Assembly: GCA_008973525.1 (NCBI GenBank)
Contig: WACJ01000434.1
Coordinates: 1 to 64,000 of the forward strand
Length of the DNA stretch: 64,000 nucleotides
DNA from: Stenopsyche tienmushanensis
Taxonomy: Eukaryota > Arthropoda > Insecta > Trichoptera > Stenopsychidae
Direction: 5' to 3'
Part shown: piece by piece, positions 1 to 14,667 of the stretch
Layout: every line of letters begins with the position of its first letter
Position numbering within the stretch: position 1 is the first letter of the stretch
The notes under the pieces: generated by a model
Told to the model about the DNA's origin: nothing
The model's input: the letters and a program-made list of their open reading frames with translations, nothing else
Databases searched by the model: none
Program-made: the position numbers and the translations under genes

Positions 1-3000
1 TGTAGTCATTACTATAACACTTTTAGGGATGTGAGTGGATGTGATATACGAAAATACTCAAAAACCGCCGAGAAGAACTCGAAAAATGCCGAGTATGTGA
101 TTTATGTAAAAAAATAGTCGTGTATAGTAATGAGTAGACATCGGATTTTTGAGCTTCTACAGAATGAGGTCAGAATAATAACAGTTGTATATTTCATCGT
201 GGCACGAAAAATAGCATGAGTATCTATTAGCATTCTTCTGCATTGCAAGACATTTCCAAAGTTGTGTCTTGTAACTTCCTCAAGAGTTCATTTGGGAAAG
301 AAAACTTGTGAGAACGTGAATTTTCCATGTTTAAATCAGTTCAAAAATAACAATTAACATCAATTTCAATACTTTTTCATTTTGAAATATACTACCAAGT
401 ACTCAAACTTAAACAATACATTTATAATGTAATCATTCGACGAGAAACTTACGCTGCTTTGCTTGATATTTTCTATATTCTGTTATTTGCTTATTATCTA
501 CCTTGCATTTGAAAATTATAAAGAAAATCATTAAATTATTTATAAGTTTATTTATTATTAAATTGAATGATAAACTAGCTATAAGTTTTTATAAATAAAA
601 CACACAAGTGCTATTATTATTTTAGTAAGTTATAGAAATTTCTTGAATTAGCATCTCAATCGTCATTTTTAATGAGCAATTTTAGCATAAATTTAAGCTC
701 GTATATTATGGGCTATTGGAGATTGATAACCGAAATAGAGATAACATTATTAATGCAAATTGACACTAAAACTGCACGGTGCTTAATTTAAATGTTGCAG
801 AAAATATTTTCATTATAGAGATAAATATTAAATTTTGCTTCTTGGGTAAAAAAACCCCTTTTCATTAATAAATCTTATAACTTTGAATGAAGGCTTTTGA
901 TGTGTTATGATTTATTTACCCTTAGTATCTCTGCATTATAAGAGTTTAGCGATAGAAATGTAAGAATTATACCAACGAAAAAGTCAAATTACGTCATAAG
1001 TAACATAAAAAGACAAAAATGTAACTCATGGAAGGTAAAACAATATTTGATACGTGAACATACTTTATAGTATTGAGATGGAGAATTCAGATCAAATTCA
1101 ACCATAATATGATTTAAAACGAACACGAGATGCCTGAGAAAAATACAGATGTTTCATCAAAAGAGAAACTATGTATCATTCGAGGAGCCCAGAATATATA
1201 TGTAAGATTGTATATATTCAAGGACTAGAGGAGCTTTTCTTTACTAAGGAGATCTTACCCTTAAGATGCTTGTTGAAAATACTCCTTTTGAAAATCGTCT
1301 AAACCGACCGCTTTACCATTTAGAATAATAATCTTCCTGGAACAAGAAAAAAGGATCCAAGAAATTAAAGTAAAGCATGAGATTCGCCTGGAAAGGGTGT
1401 GTTTTGAGAACTGAAAAATAACATAACTAATAGGCACCCGAGAAAAAGTTTTCTCTTCATTCATAACGCTATATCTTCGCTTTAATATATTATGATATGA
1501 CGTCAATTTCCTTTCTTTAAGCCAGAGTAATTTGCAAGAAAAGTACAAGGGAGGGTTTAGTTAGTCTTTTTTGTTAGGTCGTTAAAAACTTTGAGCTTTC
1601 TTTGTACTCTCGTACGGAGAAGTATATATTTCATGTCGAGCAAAAATTCGCCTCATCCAATTTTTCGAACATACTCACACGCTAATGCGGAATTTTAATA
1701 TAGTCCATTAAACACAAACATTTGTACTTAGAGTTGCGAAAATTAAATGTAAAATTTAAATAGATATTTGTATTTAAAATTATTGATTCAATTTGAATTA
1801 AGCCGTAAAGCGGAGAGCTTTTATATTAAAAAGCTCAGTACATACTAAAGTAAATTTATAATTGTATTATCATAGCAACATTTTAGAATTTTTGTTGAAA
1901 GATACATTACATTCACTTAGCCAAACCTTTTGGAAGTTAAGCTACCTTCAATATTGAGCGCATGAAAAAGTAAATATTATATAGGGATGATTTGTATATA
2001 AATTATTTTCATAAATTGAAGGAGTTCTATAGTGGAACGTATGTGGTTGCCATATGATGGCTGGTTGCAGTTACCTTGTATTTAATTACCTTTGGCAAAT
2101 GCTTATTTAATAACATATATTGAATATATATACCAATTATTATAGTAATAGTACACCAATAGTTGTAAAAAATAACAATATTTTTTGTTATATTAACGAT
2201 AGTGAACCTGATAATGAAATAAAAGACCCGTCAGAAAAAAACCGTTATATCAACGTCAAATAAAGAGTGATTTTTTATAAAACCAAATATAAGTTTAGAG
2301 TGTCATCTCCCGATACAATTATGTTATTGATATTCAGTTATAAAACTGATTGAAATTGTATACACTTGATTTTAGATTTGAAACGAGATATTGTATTCGA
2401 TGTCTGAAAATAAGATTGAAAATGTCATATTTGTTATGGCGTTCAAACAAATCGATTCGCGTATTTTTGAACCCCGGCGCTTTGAGCTGCATTGTATGTA
2501 TGTTTTATTTAAATGAGGCTTTGTAAACCTCAAAGAACTTTACGATTGAGTTATTCAATCAGACATAAGCGAATGTCGAAAAACAAGTCTTGAAAAATAC
2601 CATCAAGCATGAAGGTGTGGAAAGCGAAAAATATGTTACATTAATGACTACATGTCGATTTAAAAAAGTATATCTTCTCCTATGTTATATGAATTGCGTA
2701 TGATGAAATCTAAATGATTTATTTTGTAACTGGTGATAAAAATTGAGCAAAAAAATGTATGCGCACTTTGCGTAAAGCTTCCTAACAAAAGCTGCGGCTC
2801 ACTCTATTGTTTGCTTTTTTCCGCAATAACAAAACACTAAATGAATTGAATAGAAAGCCATTTTGATACAAAAGTGATGTTGTTTTTATTCATAAGGCAC
2901 ATCGCGCGAAAAAATCTCGACCGCAAGATATTCCCTCAGACTACTCAAAGGAGTGTAAGAAGAAAAGCTTTTAAAGTTATCTTATCAATCAATCAACATT

Positions 3001-6000
3001 TTTTCCCCTTCATGTAAGAAACGGGAGATAAATGCCTCGGCTTTTTAAAAAGGAAAGAGAAAAATAGACACAACAAAAAGAGAAGGATTGGCGTCATACT
3101 TTATAAAATATATAATTTTTCTCTCGTCGTTTGTCTAAATTTGTTTGGCTCAAAACGTACCTGGCAGGTGAGCGAGCCTTCGGCATTATGACGTTTAAGG
3201 ACCTGCGGAGGCGTTTACGTAAGAGCTTAAGCAAGTGGTCCAAAAAAACTACACGAAATTAATTTATTGAAAGACGAGGACAAAAGCAACTTCTTGAAGC
3301 TTTGTCATCCCCAAAAATGAATTAAGCACTTTCATTAAATCAAAGTAAACTTTTATAATATTTATCCTCTATCAGACTAAGATTTACCTATTTAAAACTA
3401 CGTATTTTTGCAGATTTTTAACATTTTAAGTCAATAATAGAATATTTGATGGAGTGTCTTTTTAATCGGATGACGTTGCTACAATCGATAAAGATTCACT
3501 TTTAAAATCTTTAGATTTGCCTTTTGCTATTTTGAGCGCTATGTTTTGGAATAATACTGGTGCCATTAAAATTATTTATAGGTAAATATGCAAGCAATTT
3601 TTCAAGCTTGTGAACATTCGCAGATTGGGCATTGCCTAATCAAAATCAAAGAGAAATTATCAAAAATATATTATTTATTTAAAATCTAAATAAGAATACT
3701 TCTCTGTATAAATAGTGTATTGATTCATTTTATGACTTTTCATATCACGAATTTCATAATAAGTGTTCTAAAGACACAACAAAATGATAATCAAAGAATG
3801 CAATATCCTGTTAATAAGTGGAATGTGATATATATTCTAAGGAAAAATCCATTATTTTTACTTTCCAATATATAATACTTATTTGATCATTTTCAAGAAA
3901 TTCAAAATTATTACTTCGGTGATTTCGAATAAGAATTTATTTTTATGATAGGTAATTATCTGAAATATCAAACATCTTCAAATCCATATACTTCTTGATT
4001 ATTAAACAAAATATTTTTTTCGATTTTTGAGCTAAAAGTCTATAAAACCAAGGAGACTGCTTAAAAATGATCGACTCTTTTTCATTAGCACTTGGTTTAT
4101 AGTAAATACTTAAATGCATTTATAAAAGTGCTTAATGCGTACCAAGACGAGGTTTCGAGATTTGGTGTCTGTAGTTTTGGTTTTATGTCTTTGTAGCATT
4201 AAGATCCAAGAATATTTTATGGGCAACAAAGGAATGCTAATGATGATGGTATAGTAGTCTCTTGGATACTTTAAATACCCACATTCATTCTTTAAAAATT
4301 CAAAGATACTTTCCTATATATATTCTCTAGCGAACAATTTTAAAGCAGTGTTAATATTCCATCTTCTGTGAAAAAATATTTTTAATAAATATTCTATGAA
4401 CGTTTGAATGTGCGTTTGAATGAATATCAAAAAATAATTTCTCACACTAGAATGTCAATCTGGGCTATTTTATTAACGAAAAATAGATTTATCATGTTGA
4501 CAGATATTGAAGGGGTGCTTTTTTGATGATAGAAAACTGTGTTTTCAAATTTTCAAATTTGTTTACGTTTGTTTATTTTATGGTAACGTAATTTATATGA
4601 ATGTTAGTATCTATGAATAGAAGATTCAATTTATATTAGCTAATTTTACTTTACCAAGAAATTATGTGTATAAAAATACGAACAGAACCTTCAGCGGTTA
4701 CTGCATATCAGATCATGATCAAAGCAGGTTCTTGTTTTCTCATGGTCACTTGTTGTTTAAGGTTTTTGAAAAAAATTCTCTTTCAATCAAATTTATTTAT
4801 TATGCTTATTTAAATATACTGGGTCTTCTTATTCAAGAAATGTATGATGTATATCATATTTTTTAGACAAGTCGACATCATTATTTAAATACTTTTATTG
4901 ATTCATATTTAAAATTGTGCGTTTTTATGAAAATTCACGCTTTGTTCTGTTAAATCCGACCCTGGATTTCTCAACTAGTTAAGCCCCACGCAGATTTTGT
5001 TCTCAAGAGGATTGTAGATTGAACTTTGACTTTACGTCCTCGCCTTGTTTTTGACGTTCTCCCTCCAATCACGAAAACCTTAGAAAGAATCCTTTTTCCA
5101 AAAAAGGAAAGCCAAGGAAATAAGAAAAATATGTTGGAACTTATATAAATTTAATATCAAGATAACTTATATTAACGACTATTTAAAATGGTGTTAATTA
5201 CTAAGAGCTTTGAAAATACAAATCTATTTCATAAGTAGTGTAAAATTATATACTCTAAAGTACACATTTAAAATACAATTTAAATGCTTAATGAAAAAGT
5301 ATTATAATTTTTTTTAAAAATATATTGTGTTGATCAGTACGTATTCATAATTTTTTTCCTCTTTTCCCATTTAAAATCGACGTCAATTAAACAAAGCGTA
5401 ATAAAATTCCAACCCTAACGATCTATCGTACAAAAATTATTTTATCCCTCCCTTCTATCAAGTTTCCATTTTTTCTGTCAAAGCTTTGTCGAAAAAATAT
5501 CGTATTATCAAAAACGCTAAAATGTATCACATCTCTTATGCCTGCGAAAAAATAAATGAGTCCCTTTTATGAAATATCTTCCGCTCCAATTACAGCTTTT
5601 TTATATAAGAATTCAACTTTGCGAACGAATAAAATAATAATTCTCTTAGCCCTCATTTTTTTCGCAAAAAAGGACAAACTCAGGGTAAACTTCCACATTT
5701 TGGCGATAATCATTTTACACGACCCAATCACCAGACCTTATGAGATCTTGCGCGTGCTCTTGGGGAAGTATGTAGAATCAATTTTCTTACCCGAAAACCC
5801 AAAGTGCCTTCTTTGGGGGTCGTCGTGACCTAAAATAATGTCTATCTCCCCCTTTTTTCTAATACATGTGAGAGCACGTGTGTATGTAAGAATCGGAAAA
5901 AATATATGTCTACTGGGAGAGAAAAAGGGAAACGTCATTATGAGGATACACAGGATGAATAAAAATATGCTTAGACATCCCGGGTAATTAATTTAGAGTG

Positions 6001-7700
6001 TTTTTGTATCGTATTTTTACTTTCCGATCTCACTTCATGAATATTATAGCGACATTTTAGCGACATGAGATCTCATTCAGGCATCGTATTAACTTATGAA
6101 TATAATAGATAAAAATACAGTGCAAATAATTGGGTATTATATTTGGTAAAAGCATGAATCTTTGAATCTCTAAGGGTTCTTTTACGTAAATACGTACGGT
6201 TCTTATGTATCTTAAATGATAAACAAATAAAAATTATAATTTTGTGAAATGGGATTTATTATATGTTTGTATTAATTTGTTACATTGCAAAATCATCTTA
6301 TTGTTCTTTTTTAATCCAATTCTAATTTTTTTAATCGAATTTTAAAACATGACAACTTGATTAAATTCAATTGCTTTCAAATGAATTGTGCGAGTACCGA
6401 TCGGAGATTGACTGTTCTCAGTGAGAATATATAAGAGATTTATTTCCGTATGTGGAAACGTTTCCGGGAGCCAAAAATGAGGAATTTTCTTGGTTCAATC
6501 AAATAAACTAAATAGATTTTTTTTCTATGTTTTACGGGAAATTCGATTCAATAAGGTCGGTGAATGATTTTACGAATGAGTACATGTGAAGGGAAGTATG
6601 CAGAAGATTTTACTTCCTTTAGATAAAACCCATATTTATTTTACTCGTATTGTCGCAGGAAGCATTCTATTCTTACTTAATGTTGTATAGAACCAAAATT
6701 TGGCCAAACTAGCTATAAAATATTCGCGAAAGATTGTAGAGAAAATATTTCTAGTTTGTGGAAATTGTACTAATTTACAATTAGAAATGAAAAAATCATC
6801 CTGATTCTTCAAACAGTCAATTATATATTAAACCGTATTATTAAAATCGCATCAAATAAAAAAGCAAATCATTTTACTTTGGGATAAATTAAGCATTACA
6901 TTGCATTGGCTTTGTTATATGTTAATTGGGAAATCTTGTTAATTTCACTGGCTTACATTTTTACTTTTATAAAAAGTTTCCATAAAAATTCTTCAGCCAA
7001 ATGAACACACTGATAATATCTTGGTTGATTCAAAATTTTGATATTGCCAGACTAAGTGTTATTAATTAATAGCGGCATGGCATTATTAATGTATTTCTCA
7101 ATGGGAGATAACTTAATGTAATTGCCTTTGGCTTGGATGATGGTATTGAGTTTATCGAATGTGACATCTTCACCTTTAAAATATAAATAGGGAATTCCAT
7201 GGGGTTAAGGGTTAGAAACCTTGATTATTATGAGTTACGTGTATCCATAGTTAAAATATTTTTGGGGGTAACTGCTATCTAATTTATGATTTACAATTTT
7301 TGATACATAATTTTTTACTATTCGCAGAATTGATTACATGACCAATATAAGAAAAAAAAGTATTATTGTGCTGTTTAAATTTTATTAAATCTGGGCTATA
7401 TTAATTATAATCTATCATATTATAACGAATGATTTACATTGAGATTAGTTGATTTTTTTTAAGCGGTAGACAATCATAATTGAATGAAACTAATAACAGT
7501 TGACTTGGTTCTATTGGGGGCTTCGTTTTATAAAATTTTCTTTTGCTTTATAATAGTTCATTTAATAAGATTTTATATTTATATCAAGTAGATAATAGTC
7601 AATTTGTACTTTTAAGGTAAATTATTACGCTTGACATTCACGTGAATGATGACGCTCATCTTGAAAATCCCCTTAAAGTTTCATAATCTTTTTATAAAAA
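1..7700. other. AT-rich stretch with no recognised gene
   Basis: Both strands carry only short ORFs with low-complexity, AT-driven composition, and no translation resembled a known family. Local GC rises slightly at about 2880-2945 and 3140-3240, where a CpG-containing patch sits in otherwise AT-rich DNA. I saw no terminal repeats, target duplications or RNA genes here. Small noncoding RNAs or short exons could be missed by eye. Confidence 0.6.
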
Positions 7701-7739
7701 ATACTATACGAAAATGTTGTTAAATTAGTTCAGAGTGAC

Positions 7740-8370
7740 GATATGAAGTCATTAAGGCAAGCTAACTTTTTAGCGAATAAAATTGGCCAGCAAGATGGGT
7801 GGAAGATACCCCTTAGAAAAAGTGGCAAAGGCGAAGTAATGAACCGTAATGAGTGGTATTACCTTGCGCAGTATGGGATCCTCCCGACATGGGTTACGCC
7901 ACCTGCGCCGAGGTTCTACCACCACAAATACCGGTTTCTACCACCAAACAGCGACTAAGTGTATACTGAATAATTCACGCTTACCTAAAAAAGAATACAC
8001 CTCGGAGAGTAAATTTTCAGAGCCTGCCCAGGTAGCATCCAACCCGCACTTTGCATAACGGATATTTCATCAAAATGAAGCGCGGGGCGTGATGACTCGG
8101 CTCGAATGGAAGATGAAAATTTTCTCGTTGTGTATCCAGAATATCTATAGGGAGCAAATTCACGTTTCATTGTTTATAACGAACACACAATAATCCCGCT
8201 CGGAATTGTAGTCGTTTCTCAAGACGAAATATACGAAGGTTTTTCCACGGCATTAATAATATAAATGGACAAATATTTATCAGAACTTAATCCAATAGCT
8301 GGTATGCGGAGGCAACTTGGGAAGGCTGCTGCGCTTATCGGTGGGTGTGGCTGAGACTCGAATCTTGTAA
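7740..8370. other. GC-raised island, no recognised gene
   Basis: GC content is visibly higher than in the flanks. A 71-codon plus-strand frame (7743-7958) and overlapping frames occur, but none resembles a known protein. Near 7910-7950 a short motif containing TTCTACCACCA occurs twice, about 22 bases apart. It could be an old transposon fragment, a conserved noncoding element or a short exon. I cannot choose between these. Confidence 0.4.
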
Positions 8371-11300
8371 CGAGAGATGAGAATTATGTACGTCATTAGC
8401 ATTCAATCCAATCCTTAGATGATAGACTGCTCTTATACAAGACTCGTGAATAGCTGATAGAACCGTTGAGATGCTCGAGATTTAGCAATTAATTTAAAGA
8501 TGGCTATGAATGATCCTGCACAAAATTGAAAATTCATAAAGGAGCCATTGAAAATATGTGTAATTTACGACGAGAGAAAATAGTAGACAACATATTACTA
8601 ATGATTTAATACAAATGTCATAAAAACATCAGCTTGTAAATAATACATGATAATATCTAAAGAGAATCATTCATTTTATAGGAAAAGCTTGAATCAATAT
8701 CGTATTTTCTTGTAGTATTTTTTAACATACGAAAAAAAATAGTCGATCACTTACAAACAGATTCATCAATCCTTATAGATTTTTCTTTCCAAAATCGAAT
8801 TATAAATATTTGATAAATATTTGAGTATACAAATTTGAAGACGTTTTAATATCAGATTATTAATTGGAATACTAAAAAGCTCTTCTATGAAATCACTGAA
8901 GCAATAATTTTGTATATGTGTGTGTCAAAGAAAATTAATTAAACCCATATAACACACACGATCTTGTTATTTTTAACAATAAACCAATAAAATATGGGGA
9001 TGGGAAAGTAATAAAAAAAATAAGATTTAGTTTTTAAATATTAATTTACAACGAAACACGGTCCATGAGACATGAAAATGGTTCATTTATTATATATTTA
9101 TTTCAATCATATTATATCGTTATTTACAAATAACGCCAAGAACAATAACCGCTGAATATTTGAATAATTTTAGATTGATAGATGGATATTAATATTAAAA
9201 AATGTTATAGGAACCTCAAAAACGATCGTAAAACGAGAGAATTCCATAAATTCAACGATGATGTGATAACATCATCGATAGAATCTGGGTTAGCAATTAA
9301 AATTGAATCTTCATGATCAACAGTTCAGGAGTATTCTTATGTTGTAGTTAGAATAGATTAATAAAAAAATGGACTTCCATGAAGTGTCGGTAGTATTGCT
9401 AGAGCAACGTAGTATAATCTGGGCATCTTTCTTATTCAGGTATGAATCCTGAACAAAAGTACGAACAAGTTCATGAATCGTGACTTGTGTTATAAAGCGG
9501 GTACCGTATATGAATTGTAAGTGAATAAAAAGTATCTGTCTTTGAGGCAGGAACCAGTTTTTATGCCTGAACTATCATTAATAATGAAAAAGGTAATTTT
9601 CTGTGTATATTCAGATTTCACCGAAAAAAATCATTTTGAATTGCTTGAATTTGTTCAGACAATTATTATAGTAGTATCAATTATTAGAACTAAAAACATT
9701 GTTTTTGGTTTGCTTTGGGCTGTATTCAGGGGTTAAAAAACATTGATTATGATTTATGATGACTTCTTTCATTATTGGGTTTTGTTAAAATCATATTCGC
9801 AGAGAAATTTTGCTTTAGAAAATTATTGGAGCAAAGTAATTTATATTTATAGAATAATTTGTAGTAAATTATAATTTAGCTGCGTTAAAAGATTTTCTTA
9901 AAACGAAATAAATCTCGCTCTTCACGTAACGAGAGTCAAAATTAAGACGAAACACGTGTTAGAATTAAGAAATATTTCTGAAATTTAGGATGAGGGTTTT
10001 AAGGAATTTTGATGGAAAATGAAATTAGTTTTAATTGTATTCAATCTTTAAATGTCTGGGAAAATTATGGTTTTTTCCCAGCTTTCGCTTTGAATCACAG
10101 GAATATTTAAAAGCTTACATTTAAAGATGTTATTGTACTGATGCATTTAGAATGACAAGCTATAATTTGTCTTGTTAGTTTAGTAAACATTTTAGAATAT
10201 TTAATTTCATCGCATGTCACATGAATGAAAGCAATTAACGATTATGGTCTTTCAAAACAGGCGATAGAAATGGTGCATGAAAATTGACCTGAAAAGTTAT
10301 GTCATAAAAATTCAAAGCGAATTCAGTTATTTGCATGACAAAGCAGATAAAAATAACGGAAGTTGTCTTTTACACGAGAATATTTTCATGTAAAAGGAAC
10401 AACATTGATTAATGAAGATATGACCAAGGGTTGCTGTTGTATGCTAAACTATCAAGTTTATTAATTGAATTAAGCCTGTAATTTATACTGGATGCATGCT
10501 GATTGTTAATAAAATAAAATTAGGGAATATGCAAAGTATTAATCGTTGATTATTAACATTGTACTTGGAAACATCCAAAAAACAAATTTCCTAAGTTTTA
10601 ATTGACCATATATTGGTATAATAGCTTAAATCCTAAACTGGGGACTTAAATAAAGAAAAAACGCAAGATGTCTGTGTGTGCCTAAATTTTCAATAATAAT
10701 TAATAAAACTAATTCAGAAATAATGATACTTTCGCTACTAGATTAGATTTTGCCTACATTAAAAAATCGATTTAACTACTCCTATTCCAACTATGCCCAT
10801 ATATAGAAAGCAAATGGGAAAACGCCACATGAATAATCCATTCCTTAGAAAAGTCTCATATGGATATCACTTTCATCCGATGTAGAATACAGCACCTTAA
10901 TAGTGTTTTTTATATGAAAATTTAAATGTAAACTTGAATGTTATTAATCTAATTTTTTAAATATACAAGGCAACACAGTCAGCTTTGCATTTAAAATGAA
11001 AGCTTCATAAATGTTTATAAAATAAGCCATAGCAACATGATGATCAAAATTGATGTAATATTAAATTCAATTTTAAAACTAAGACTTGCCCTGTAAGAAG
11101 TCATTAAGGATCCGTTTTAAATAATAACACTCGCATTTTATATGTACATATTGAAATATTTTCTAAATATAAATACACCCCCAAACACCCACGTCTCGTA
11201 TCTTACGGAGTAAAAGGCAAAAATAAAGGCTGGCTTTAAGCTTCCATCAACAACCATATATATTCATATCCGCCGCTGCGGATTTATTTCAAGTTAAGTT

Positions 11301-13640
11301 TTATGTATAGTTTTAAATATGCGGGTTCGTTTTTGCGTCTACCCTTCGCAGGTGAAATAAAATAAGCCGATGGTATAACCATAAATTCGTCTGTCAACTC
11401 ATTGTTTTCTCTTCGATTTACGGCTTCTCATATCTTAAGGATAAAGAATTTGAGATTTACACAAAGCCGTTTCCACGAGAGCATTCACTCCTTTTTACGT
11501 TTAATAAAAAACTTACAGCGAGTAGATAAAAGCATATAGGGTGTTTATTCAGAGATGCGTGTGTAAAATACAGATGTGAAATATATTACAAAAAGAAATA
11601 TATACGCTTGGAAAATTCTTATGCACAAAAATTAGAGTAATACTGAAAGAATACATTTTTTAAATACATTTTAGCGTATTACGTCTGATGTACTATTGAA
11701 AATCCAAAATATAGTCTGAGCTTACGAAATAACCATTTTCCTTACTCATAGCATTTATGATGTACTTTTGAGTTATCTTTCTCCAGGGTACGCTTCATCT
11801 AAAGAAACTGTTACTACGTCTGAAAATAGTCTTTATAAAACATTTTCAGGTCAACTTTATACTATGTTTTATATAATATATGTCTCTAAGCAACGTTTTT
11901 AGGAGACAGAGTGATTATATTTTATTGATGAACATTTCTTATGTAATATAGCGATTGTGTTGTTAAAAAAAAGAAGATAATTTTTTTGGATGTTTGGTTA
12001 ACTTTTATTGAGGTATATTAAATTTAATGGAAAAAATATTATCTAATAAGTTGACCTAAATATAAATCTGATAGTCTGTTTGAAATTCAAATGAAAAAAT
12101 GTACGTATATAATTAAAAAGATTCACACAAAGATGAAGATGATTGCAGGAAAACGTCCTTCCATCGTATATTTACAATTGTCTGATGATGATTAATATAA
12201 AATAGACTTCTATTAAATTAATAAGTAACAAGATTAGTTGAAAATAAATCTACTAATTCAATTGAAGCAGCGAGTAGCCATAATCATACAGGATGTAGCT
12301 TAGGTCTTAATTTAAAATGCGGTAAGCATCTTTTCTTTTCGCTTATATTTTTTGACCAAACTAATACCGATAACATATACCGATACCGTATAATATAAAA
12401 GATCGTCGCAGACCTTAGAAATACGTACATTTATGATTTATTGTATTTATTGCGATAAAATATACATTTTAAATAAAGTTAAAACTATTTAACAATATGA
12501 ATTAGAAATGGGTCTGAAAGATAAAGCCATCACCAAGGGCCTCATCAAATAATTGAGTCGTTATTGAATGCCAAATCAAGATATCTATATTTTATAATAT
12601 TCAAAATCAAGCATGGCAAAATTATTAAAATATTTATGGTACACACGAGGTCTATTCTGTCCATACTCCATTAGGAAAAAAGCTAAATGCGTGCATCGAA
12701 GGCGTTAAGTGAATAGATGCATGTTGGGCATGTTTTGTTAAAATTACACGTTCAGAATCGCTCATTTTTTATGCGATCTTTATGGTATAATTATAAAAAG
12801 TTATGTACTTGAACACAGTAAAAGCTCATTTATAAATCATGCTATTGCATCAATGTGTAAATAACGATATTTTTAATAACCCCTTGGGTTGTATGAAGAA
12901 AATGCATGCGAGGTAATTTATCGAAATGCGCGTTATGATAATGTATTCTTTTAAAAATAAATTTAATCTTGAAATAACTGCGCTTTTCCGTGCTATATTT
13001 TTATCAGAATAAGAGATCTATTTATGTGGTGGATTTTTCGTCACTTTTCATTTATGGTTATTTGACCAGAGATTTTACACATTCAGAGATGATCGATGGA
13101 AGAATATCGATTTATTGATTCAATATTTGCTATAGAAAAAATAGTTATAATTACTTGAATATATATAACACTATTTAGCATTTATACATTATTTATTATG
13201 TGTTAAATGTTCAATCTGCTGTGCGAAATACGCGCTTTCAAGTGAGTGAACCGAAATGAGTTAATTATTTGAATTAGAATTTTGTCATTCTTAGACAAAA
13301 CTCGATAAGTAATCATCAATGTATTTTTGATCTTGTTTACCGTGTTTGAAGTTCTGATCAGACATACTGTGCTATCTGTAGTTATCTGAAGAAGTTGGGA
13401 TATTTTGAAGCCAATCCTGCAAATAGTTTGAATTCCCTTTCCACATCTCAAAATCATATTTTTCGCTACGTTGTCATGCAGGGGTGAAACGACATGACAT
13501 TTTAACCATTTTGAAATTGAACCAAGAGATTAATTATCTGAAAATTCCAAATGGATTTTTTAGATGGTTTTTTACCAAACCTTTTTATGGGACCATTGCT
13601 AACCATTTTACTATGGTTTTTTATAGCGTAAAAATGTTTA
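8371..13640. other. AT-rich stretch with no recognised gene
   Basis: No recognisable coding sequence was found. A perfect 9-bp inverted repeat with a 4-nt loop lies at 9256-9277. A GC-raised patch at about 11160-11500 holds CpG-containing sequence next to A/T-rich homeodomain-like sites, and is listed among the candidate noncoding islands. Confidence 0.55.
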
Positions 13641-13665
13641 TAAAAATCTGATCGCAAGCCACACC

Positions 13666-13736
13666 ACCTGTAGGAATTGAACCCAATATGATTAAGTTAT
13701 GAGCCCGACTGCTTAACCGCGAGATTACCAATAGGT
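13666..13736 (-). repeat. tRNA-like sequence with CAT anticodon (tRNA pseudogene or SINE head)
   Basis: Read on the minus strand, this 71-nt stretch has tRNA architecture. The 7-nt ends pair at about 5 of 7 positions. A D-arm-like segment contains CGCGGTTAAGC, which resembles an A box. A 7-nt anticodon loop reads CTCATAA with CAT at 13701-13699. A T-arm contains GGGTTCAATTCC, close to a B box. The anticodon stem is poorly paired (TCGGG against CTTAA) and the T stem is imperfect, so this is unlikely to be a working tRNA. A degraded relative lies near 17.6 kb, which favours a tRNA-derived SINE or pseudogene family. The Met-like anticodon does not prove the parent tRNA. Confidence 0.55.
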
Positions 13737-14660
13737 ACATTTGGATTGTTGTCTATTATTCAATTTCCAATAATCTTGGAAGACGCATCAAAGCAGTATC
13801 AAACCAGAATCGATTCATACAAATGCATTGAATTATTACGTAACTGCATAAGTAATAAACCATATTCTCTTCTATACTTTACATTTTTATTTTATGCAGT
13901 GTTGTGGATACTAGTGTTATATAATGTTTGATATCGTTGATGATCCCGAAAATGATATTTAAGTGGAAATATAACCTGCTCCTCTCGCATTAAATGTAAT
14001 AAATTACGTAAACTCTAAAGACCCATCAAATTTCAACAAGAGTTGAAAATTTGTATTTTAAGACATCGTGAGCTGCATAGTAAACAAAGCCATCATGACA
14101 AAGTTTAATAACTTATTATATTGTCAGAGGTAGAAGTTGAGAGTAATTCTGTTTGCAATGAAGCTAGCATGCAGATTTGATCTTATAACTTAGGAATAAT
14201 CTTCCTGCATTTATCTTCACATATTCTTGTGCAACACCCATCCCACGATCCCACGATCACGTGATCTACTACTTTCACCCTCATGGTGCGTAGTTTCCCC
14301 AGCACGCGACATTCACTATGCGGCCTACAATCACCCCTTTTTGCCACAAGCATGATCAAGGGATGTGTTGGAGGTGACACGCGAAATATTTGGAATATTT
14401 TTTAAATTTTGGCGGGATTATTGTTAATGCAGCATCATGATTCTATCCCAGAACTTTTTTATAAATTTCGAAAATTAATTTAAAAAGAAGTTTTATCAAA
14501 TCGCAAATGTTGTAACATTAAGAGAATTACTTAAATAAATGCGAAAAAAGAAACATCTCTTTGAGATGAACTGCAATATTATAATAGGATTATAACGTAA
14601 GTAAGATTATAAAAAACCAAGCTTCCAGGGTAAGTGAATTTACAAATACTCGTACATGTA
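13737..14660. other. AT-rich stretch with no recognised gene
   Basis: Only short chance ORFs are visible. A modestly GC-richer patch at about 14210-14370 has no recognisable product. No repeat termini were seen before the family-1 repeat begins near 14.67 kb. Confidence 0.5.
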
Positions 14661-14667
14661 TACTTTC

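Noticed and set aside
9256..9277. 9-bp perfect inverted repeat with 4-nt loop
   Set aside because: Short stems like this are expected by chance in 64 kb of AT-rich DNA. No supporting feature.
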